A stretch of DNA of 64,000 nucleotides. Source: UBA1181 sp045226255 (GTDB lineage: Bacteria > Bacteroidota > Bacteroidia > Bacteroidales > Paludibacteraceae). Positions 58,635 to 64,000 of this stretch are shown here, in pieces (within the stretch, counting starts at the first letter, position 1; each line of letters starts with the position of its first letter). Position numbers and translations under genes: made by a program. Location: positions 13,490 to 77,489 of the forward strand of contig JBGVCG010000026.1 of NCBI GenBank assembly GCA_045226255.1, in the 5' to 3' direction. The notes beneath the pieces are model-generated. The model made no database searches, was not told the origin of the DNA, and worked only from the letters and a program-made list of their open reading frames with translations.

Positions 58635-59576
58635 ATGCTCACGAGTATTCTTTTTATATTGGTCGGTTTTGTCCTTCTGGTGAAGGGCGGTGATTACTTG
58701 GTGGAAGGATCAGTCTCGATTGCCCGTAAGGCGAAGTTGAGTTCGATGGTCATCGGTATGACGGTCATCGGTTTCGGCACATCCGCACCGGAGATGCTGG
58801 TGAGCGTGAATGCCGCATTGGCGGATAGTCCGGGCATTGCGTTGGGCAACGTGGTGGGCTCTAATATCGCTAACATAGCGCTCATCTTGGGTGTGACTGG
58901 TTTGCTCTACACTTGTGTGACGGACAACCATACCCTTCGTGTCGATTTGCCTTTCATGTTGTTGGCGTGCGGCCTTTTATCCGTTGTGGGCATGTCGGGG
59001 TCGATTGGACGTGTTGCGGGCATTGTGGGTGTGTTGTTGCTAGTTTCCTTCCTTGTGTGGCAGATTCGTTCTTCCCGCAGGATGGGGGATGCGGATGTGC
59101 CCAAGACGGAGGAGACCCCTGTGCACTCTTTGCCTGTCTCCGTCATCATGGTGGTTCTTTCCATTGCGGCGATGATCGTTGGTGCGAATATATTGGTGGA
59201 TGGAGCGAAGACTGTGGCGGCCGCGCTAGGCGTTTCGGAGCGTATCATCGGATTGACGGTAGTTGCGGTGGGTACCAGTTTGCCGGAACTTTTCGCCTCT
59301 GTCATGTCTGCGAAGCGTGGCGAGACGGACCTTGCGATTGGCAACATTATTGGAAGCGTCTCTTTCAACGTATTCTTTGTGGTGGGAGTCTCTGCGGGCA
59401 TCAGCCCGATCACGGAGGGAACCACTGTATTCTTCTATGACTATCTGTTGATGGTGGGACTGGCTGTTTTGCTCTGGCTTTTCCTCTTCACGAGGCGGAC
59501 GCTCGAGCGTTGGGAAGGAGCTGTCCTTTTGCTTGTCTATGTGGCGTATATTGCCCATATGGTGTGGACGTTGTAG
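58635..59576 (+). CDS. Calcium/sodium antiporter (CaCA family)
   Basis: A 313-residue inner-membrane cation exchanger with about ten helices in two inverted halves. The first alpha repeat has G-F-G-T-S-A-P-E-M and G-N-V-V-G-S-N-I-A-N. The second has A-V-G-T-S-L-P-E-L and G-N-I-I-G-S-V-S-F-N, where the usual Asn of G-S-N is Val. The acidic residues for Ca2+ and Na+ binding are kept. The central loop (about 145-165) is hydrophilic. It is related to YrbG and to archaeal NCX; direction and ion preference are inferred from the family. Confidence 0.9.
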   Translation: MLTSILFILVGFVLLVKGGDYLVEGSVSIARKAKLSSMVIGMTVIGFGTSAPEMLVSVNAALADSPGIALGNVVGSNIANIALILGVTGLLYTCVTDNHTLRVDLPFMLLACGLLSVVGMSGSIGRVAGIVGVLLLVSFLVWQIRSSRRMGDADVPKTEETPVHSLPVSVIMVVLSIAAMIVGANILVDGAKTVAAALGVSERIIGLTVVAVGTSLPELFASVMSAKRGETDLAIGNIIGSVSFNVFFVVGVSAGISPITEGTTVFFYDYLLMVGLAVLLWLFLFTRRTLERWEGAVLLLVYVAYIAHMVWTL

Positions 59577-59693
59577 CTGATGTGTCGCATTTGAAATAGC
59601 GCTAATTAGCTGCTTGGTGTTTAGGATATCGAGCTGAATTTCCCGGATGAGTTGACTCCATGACCGTTTTGTTGCAAAATCTGTTTTCTCTAA

Positions 59694-59725
59694 TTTGTCC
59701 GTATGGGAAAAAATCCGTATATTTG
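59694..59725 (+). promoter_or_regulatory. Promoter of the giant exported protein gene
   Basis: TTTG at 59694-59697 and TATATTTG at 59718-59725, 20 bp apart: exact consensus. The leader to the ATG at 59804 is about 75 bases. Confidence 0.7.
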
Positions 59726-59803
59726 CCCAATTTCTGTATGATTGAAAAATGGTATAGTGTTTACATAGTATTTATATAAGGGGTTTTAAAGTATATTTTG
59801 ATC

Positions 59804-62800
59804 ATGGGAAAACGTTTATATACATGGTTGCTTCTGTCGCTGGGAGTGGTGACGGGAGCGTTGGCGCAGAGTATGATTATTTCAGGAGGATCTAATCATG
59901 CGTTGGCTATTTGTGCCAAAGGAGAAATTTACGCATGGGGTAAGAACGACAAGGGACAGTTGTGTTTGGAGGATAAAACGGCAGGTCCTGCGGTTGCATC
60001 TCCGATGAAGGTGAAGATGAATCCAAATCTTACATTTTCTCAAATATCCGCAGGTTCCGGAGGTCATAACATCGCGTTGTCTTGTAAGAAAACCGTTTAT
60101 TGTTGGGGTGATAATACCTCTGCTCAATGTGGTAGACCGCAAGCTACGGAAGTGATTTCTGACGAACCGGTATTAGTCTACAAAGGCGAGGTGCAACAGG
60201 GATATAATGAAAATGGAGAACCTGATCCAAATGGAGAATATTTGGGAGGTGTAGTTTATGTGAGTGGAACAACGAATGCGTCTATGGCAATCTTGGAGGA
60301 TGGAACAGCCGTATGGTGGGGAAAAAATCCATTGTTGGGAAATACTCCGACGTCAACTCCGTTGTACATTAGGGATGAGAATAACCAAATCTTACATAAC
60401 ATCATTCATATTATGGGTGGTGATGATAATCTTTTGTTTATTGTCGCTGATTCCCCGGATGGACAGGTGGGAACTGTATACTCTGCAGGAGAGTGGAATG
60501 GTCGAGGTGGAACTGAAAATCCTACCGATTCATACGCTAAACCTGTTGAGATTGAGGGATCACAGGGTACTTCTTCTGGAAAGTATTTGATGAATGTGAG
60601 GACAACTGGTATCGCTGATGGTTCGTCGTTTGCTGTTGATGGAACCACAGGTTATGTATATGGTTGGGGAAATAATGGTTGGGGATGCTCGGCCATAGGA
60701 GGTAAACCGGAAGGTGCTGCGAATAAGTATGCTGCTAAGGTATTGTCTGGTGAATATGAGCAGATTACGGGTCAACCGCATTTGACAGATGTTAAACAGG
60801 TTGTCGGAGGTAATGGTTGTGGTGCTGCTATTACGGAGGAAGGTTATTTGCTATGGTGGGGTGTGAATGCCGCTAAAACAGGAAACTCTGGTGGTATTGT
60901 ACCGAACTCTTCTTATAAGAATATTCAAAGCACTTGCGAAACGGGTGGTCCGGTTTTTGCTAATTATTGTGCCGGAGTGAAGGGCCCTAATGAGGTGCGC
61001 GTGGATGATGCGATTTCAATTGGACGTGGTGATTTGGTTACCTTCATGGTGAATTCGGAAGGCCGTTACTTCGTGTGGGGTGTCACTAATGAACCAGGTA
61101 AAGACGATCACTATGGTGTGATGGGTACAGGAAAGGTGCAAGACATGAGTACGTGTTTGCAAGAGATACAGATCCCGTGTTCAACACCAGATATTTGTCC
61201 AGAGCCTTTTATGAATGGACCAAAGTATAAATGTCCTGGGGTTAATGACTCTATCTATTGTGGTTTTACTCCTGTAGATACTAGGGAGAACAGATATTTC
61301 TTTAGATGGAAGAAGGATGGTGTACTCCTCAATGATATTCAGACGGATGACATTGAGCAACTTCGTCTTATTAGTGATGCCGATAGAAGTAATGACAAGT
61401 ATAACAGACCGGTTATCCCAATTTCGGAGAGCGGATTATATGAGGTGGAAGTTTTGTACATTGGAAAGTCGATTCCTTGTGATAATTGCCCTGAAGCAAA
61501 GGCTAAACTCGAGGTGATTGACATGGAGATGCCTGTGGATACTGTTATAACGGAGATGAATTGTGTTAATAAGGAACATTGGGAAACTCCGACAGCTTCT
61601 GAAATAATAAGATTCGAATATGTTGTAAATGATAAGTTCTATAAGACTGGACAGACGACGACATTTGCGGTGTTCCCGACGGAGAATAGCAATGACACAA
61701 TTCGTATTGATACATCTGCCGGTCCTGGTAGCGTAGTTCAGATGGAACTTCCAGGTGATAAGGTGAAAGAATATTATATTAATACGGATGTCAATCCGAA
61801 TGATACGTTATACTCTGTGTGGGTTGAAGACGTTACCCGTCTTGAAACTTATTTGTTCCAAAAAACAAGGGTGCCAACAACAGGATATAACAACTCTGTA
61901 GGATCGCAGGGCTATGCCCAAATCATACAAATAACGTCTGCTTCTGAATTTAATTCTTTCTCTATTTTTGCGGGTGTTTCTGGAGGAAGCGCTTCTGGAA
62001 CTATTTCTGTAAAACCGTATATATATAAAGCGGGAAAGGTGCAGGATGGCGGTTATTTCGTCGGCGCTAACTATTACACGGGCTCCACTCAAACTTTCTC
62101 TTTGGATACTGCGACATTGAAAAAGGGGTACACCGAACTTGTTGTCGATGTAAATAAAGTTTTGGAAGCGAACTCGATAAGGGGTGCCGAGTATGTCCTT
62201 TATGTGGAAATAAAACAAAACAATGTGGATATTTACTCGGAACAATTGGTGGCGACGGCTTCTAGTGATGTGTACTTCTCCTCTGCCATTAAGGATAGCC
62301 AAAAAACAGGCATTTCAGGAGTTGGCGCATTGGCTCAATTTAAAACTACCGATAGAAGTAATTCGGGTAATGTCACGGAAGTCTTTAATCTTAAATTTGG
62401 TAAGATGACTGATTACACTTGTGGTCGTATTAGGTTGTCCGCCAAATTGGGTTGTCCTCCATGTACCTCTCCGGATGAGGTGAAGATGCTTGTGGATGGT
62501 GCCGCAAGGACGGCTGACACAATCTCCCTTTGTGAGGAGTCTCCTGCGATGGAACTTTCGGTAGCTGGATTGATTAGCTCTAGGAAATCTGATGCAGTCT
62601 TCGACGTGCTTTGGTTCGTGGATCAATTGGGAACGGCGGCCAATGCCGCTCAGGTGGATTTGGCGTCTGCTGCCTCTACTTTCAATACTAAGATTAAATG
62701 GTCTGCCGCTAAGGCGGGCACCACGGAGAAGTATTATGTTAGGGCTCGTGATAATGAGAAACCAACTAGCTCTGATTGCTTCGTCCATGATTCTGTCGTG

Positions 62801-64000
62801 GTGAAGTACAACAAAAAGCCGGTGGTTCCGACCATCGAGATCCCTTCTTTCTGCAAGGGCCTTGTGGACGATGCGGTGAAGAATTATCTGAATAATGACT
62901 TAAAGACTCTTTTGAATGGCTTAAAGGCTGAGATATTTGACCCATCCAATGCTCCGGTGGCGGTGGCTGACCTCGCTACTTCCCTGAATGCTTTGGCTGC
63001 GGGTACACAAACCTATAAGATATCTGTGACTGATATTGCAACAGGTTGCGTCAGTGATGTTGCTTCGTTTGACGTGGTGGTGAAGTCGATTCCTGATAAA
63101 CCGGATGTTGTGGACATTGACTTCCTTGTCTCGGAAGAGACGAACCAATCGGTGGGAGATGGCGTTCCTTCTCAGACGGGGGATATTCATTGGTATTCCA
63201 ATAAGTCTGACTTCCCTGCTAATCCGTCGACGATTGTGCCTACCGTCTCTTTGAAGGAGGAGAAGACATTCACCTTCTGGGTTTCCAAAAACGTGGATGG
63301 TTGCGAGAGTGATACTTCTAGTTTCTTGGTGACGGTGAACGACGCACCAGTTCCTGCAGCTCATGATACGTTCATCTGCGTGCAGAATAGTTTGACGAAC
63401 CCTAGTCCATCTGTGAATTTGAATGATTTGGTTACGGCGGGTGATCCTGCTAATCCAAACACTGCCTTTACCTTGAACTGGTATACGGATCCGGATGCGA
63501 CGAAGGGAACGGGTTCCGCAACTGCACCGACGGTTGATTATACCAAGGTGGGTGTTCAAACCTTCTATGTTAGCCAAACCAATGGGGATACGCATGCGGA
63601 AAGTAATAAGAAGGCTGTGTCTGTCAAGATCTACAAGGCGCAAAATTTGAGCCCTGTTTCCCCTGACACTTACTGCGATGAGGAGCAGAACCCTCGCGCT
63701 TTGGTGAAGTTCGCCGAGGAGGGCACGGCCGACTACGAGAAGGCGACCGACATCCAATGGTATCTCTACGGCGATCCATGGGACAAGGACAAACTGCCTG
63801 TCCTGGGAATCAAGAAGGACACCACTTATGTCTTCGGTGCGGTTCAGTCTTATACGATCACTTCTGCGACTGGCGCTGAATTGGAGACCTGCTACAGCGA
63901 TACGACCTACTATACGGTGAACGTGCTGTACACACCACCGGTGGGCGACTCTTCCGTTGCGTACATCGCGGCTGAGGTCGGCGCCGACAACAAGACCTTC
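59804..64000 (+). CDS. Giant exported RCC1-propeller / Ig-like repeat protein (3' end outside window)
   Basis: One reading frame stays open for 1399 codons to the window edge. Residues 1-22 are a signal peptide (L-L-L-S-L-G-V-V-T-G-A-L-A-Q). Residues ~24-440 contain about seven RCC1-type units, each with a small-residue strand and a (W/Y)-G-x-N-like turn (I-Y-A-W-G-K-N-D-K-G-Q-L, V-Y-C-W-G-D-N, V-W-W-G-K-N, V-Y-G-W-G-N-N, L-L-W-W-G-V-N), enough for one beta-propeller. After a Cys-rich linker come several beta-sandwich repeats of about 100 residues with C-x-x-x-x-P openings and W-Y strands, as in Bacteroidota Ig-like adhesins. A type IX sorting or gliding-type C-terminal domain is expected beyond the edge. 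Adhesion or surface interaction is inferred. Confidence 0.8.
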   Translation, partial: MGKRLYTWLLLSLGVVTGALAQSMIISGGSNHALAICAKGEIYAWGKNDKGQLCLEDKTAGPAVASPMKVKMNPNLTFSQISAGSGGHNIALSCKKTVYCWGDNTSAQCGRPQATEVISDEPVLVYKGEVQQGYNENGEPDPNGEYLGGVVYVSGTTNASMAILEDGTAVWWGKNPLLGNTPTSTPLYIRDENNQILHNIIHIMGGDDNLLFIVADSPDGQVGTVYSAGEWNGRGGTENPTDSYAKPVEIEGSQGTSSGKYLMNVRTTGIADGSSFAVDGTTGYVYGWGNNGWGCSAIGGKPEGAANKYAAKVLSGEYEQITGQPHLTDVKQVVGGNGCGAAITEEGYLLWWGVNAAKTGNSGGIVPNSSYKNIQSTCETGGPVFANYCAGVKGPNEVRVDDAISIGRGDLVTFMVNSEGRYFVWGVTNEPGKDDHYGVMGTGKVQDMSTCLQEIQIPCSTPDICPEPFMNGPKYKCPGVNDSIYCGFTPVDTRENRYFFRWKKDGVLLNDIQTDDIEQLRLISDADRSNDKYNRPVIPISESGLYEVEVLYIGKSIPCDNCPEAKAKLEVIDMEMPVDTVITEMNCVNKEHWETPTASEIIRFEYVVNDKFYKTGQTTTFAVFPTENSNDTIRIDTSAGPGSVVQMELPGDKVKEYYINTDVNPNDTLYSVWVEDVTRLETYLFQKTRVPTTGYNNSVGSQGYAQIIQITSASEFNSFSIFAGVSGGSASGTISVKPYIYKAGKVQDGGYFVGANYYTGSTQTFSLDTATLKKGYTELVVDVNKVLEANSIRGAEYVLYVEIKQNNVDIYSEQLVATASSDVYFSSAIKDSQKTGISGVGALAQFKTTDRSNSGNVTEVFNLKFGKMTDYTCGRIRLSAKLGCPPCTSPDEVKMLVDGAARTADTISLCEESPAMELSVAGLISSRKSDAVFDVLWFVDQLGTAANAAQVDLASAASTFNTKIKWSAAKAGTTEKYYVRARDNEKPTSSDCFVHDSVVVKYNKKPVVPTIEIPSFCKGLVDDAVKNYLNNDLKTLLNGLKAEIFDPSNAPVAVADLATSLNALAAGTQTYKISVTDIATGCVSDVASFDVVVKSIPDKPDVVDIDFLVSEETNQSVGDGVPSQTGDIHWYSNKSDFPANPSTIVPTVSLKEEKTFTFWVSKNVDGCESDTSSFLVTVNDAPVPAAHDTFICVQNSLTNPSPSVNLNDLVTAGDPANPNTAFTLNWYTDPDATKGTGSATAPTVDYTKVGVQTFYVSQTNGDTHAESNKKAVSVKIYKAQNLSPVSPDTYCDEEQNPRALVKFAEEGTADYEKATDIQWYLYGDPWDKDKLPVLGIKKDTTYVFGAVQSYTITSATGAELETCYSDTTYYTVNVLYTPPVGDSSVAYIAAEVGADNKTF

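Noticed and set aside
62921..63757. Minus-strand frame of 278 codons near the right edge
   Set aside because: It lies opposite the giant exported protein, whose Ig-like repeats are clear; the antisense product is Arg/Ile/His-rich without domains.

Overview
The window reads as chromosomal DNA of a member of the order Bacteroidales (Bacteroidota). The support is a Bacteroidota-type promoter grammar (TTTG, about 19 bp, then TAnnTTTG) in front of many genes, almost no Shine-Dalgarno sequences, families largely confined to the phylum (PorD/DUF4835, DUF4230, DUF4141 and DUF4133/DUF4134 Tra proteins, calycin-like and DUF4377-like small proteins), Asp-rich lipoprotein signals of the type C-G-D-D-D-D, and a C-terminal type IX secretion sorting domain. 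No rRNA, tRNA, CRISPR array or intact insertion sequence was recognised.

Layout. 1-5.8 kb (+): end of a START-like protein, an LptF/LptG-type permease, ribBA, then ExbB-ExbD-TonB-like-DJ-1. 5.8-6.3 kb: a lipoprotein. 6.35-14.35 kb (-): one compact six-gene run, Wza-like export protein, Wzz-like protein, coaBC, porD-like, recN, rnhB. 14.5-16.2 kb (+): an ABC-F ATPase. 16.2-21.5 kb (-): a secreted lone Hint protein, dGTPase, a free-standing MetH reactivation domain, a GPH-type transporter with a large soluble insert, tadA and a small DNA-binding-like protein. 21.6-28.2 kb (+): DUF4197 lipoprotein, ComF family, two small lipoproteins, dnaG, two DUF4230 proteins and a membrane protein. 28.4-30.1 kb (-): class I fumarase.

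30.1-40.8 kb is the accessory part. A block of REP-like mini-hairpins is followed by a tiny operon (-) for two related hydrophobic peptides of 26 and 28 residues that has its own promoter and terminator. After a YtxH-like gene comes a ten-gene (+) cluster homologous to traE, F, G, I, J, K, K', L, M and N of Bacteroides conjugative transposons. It has an intact VirB4-like ATPase, but the window contains no relaxase, coupling protein, integrase, traA-D or traO-Q, so it looks like a chromosomal, possibly domesticated, type IV secretion channel.

40.9-49.5 kb (-): a family-9 glycoside hydrolase with a type IX sorting domain, a TonB-dependent outer-membrane protein, then argH-rsfS-ftsH. 49.6-53.7 kb (+): a small exported protein and a heterodimeric ABC exporter. 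53.8-55.8 kb (-): a sugar nucleotidyltransferase and galE. 56.2-59.6 kb (+): a coiled-coil protein with zapA, rny, and a Ca2+/Na+ antiporter. From 59.8 kb to the right edge one open reading frame of at least 1399 codons encodes an exported RCC1 propeller followed by Ig-like repeats; its end lies outside the window.

How they fit together. Envelope biogenesis dominates: LPS export permease, TonB motor, capsule or exopolysaccharide export, a PorD-like type IX accessory protein with one clear and one probable type IX substrate, surface-lipoprotein candidates, nucleotide-sugar synthesis, and the Tra channel. The rest is housekeeping: riboflavin, CoA, arginine, replication primase, RNA decay, repair and division.
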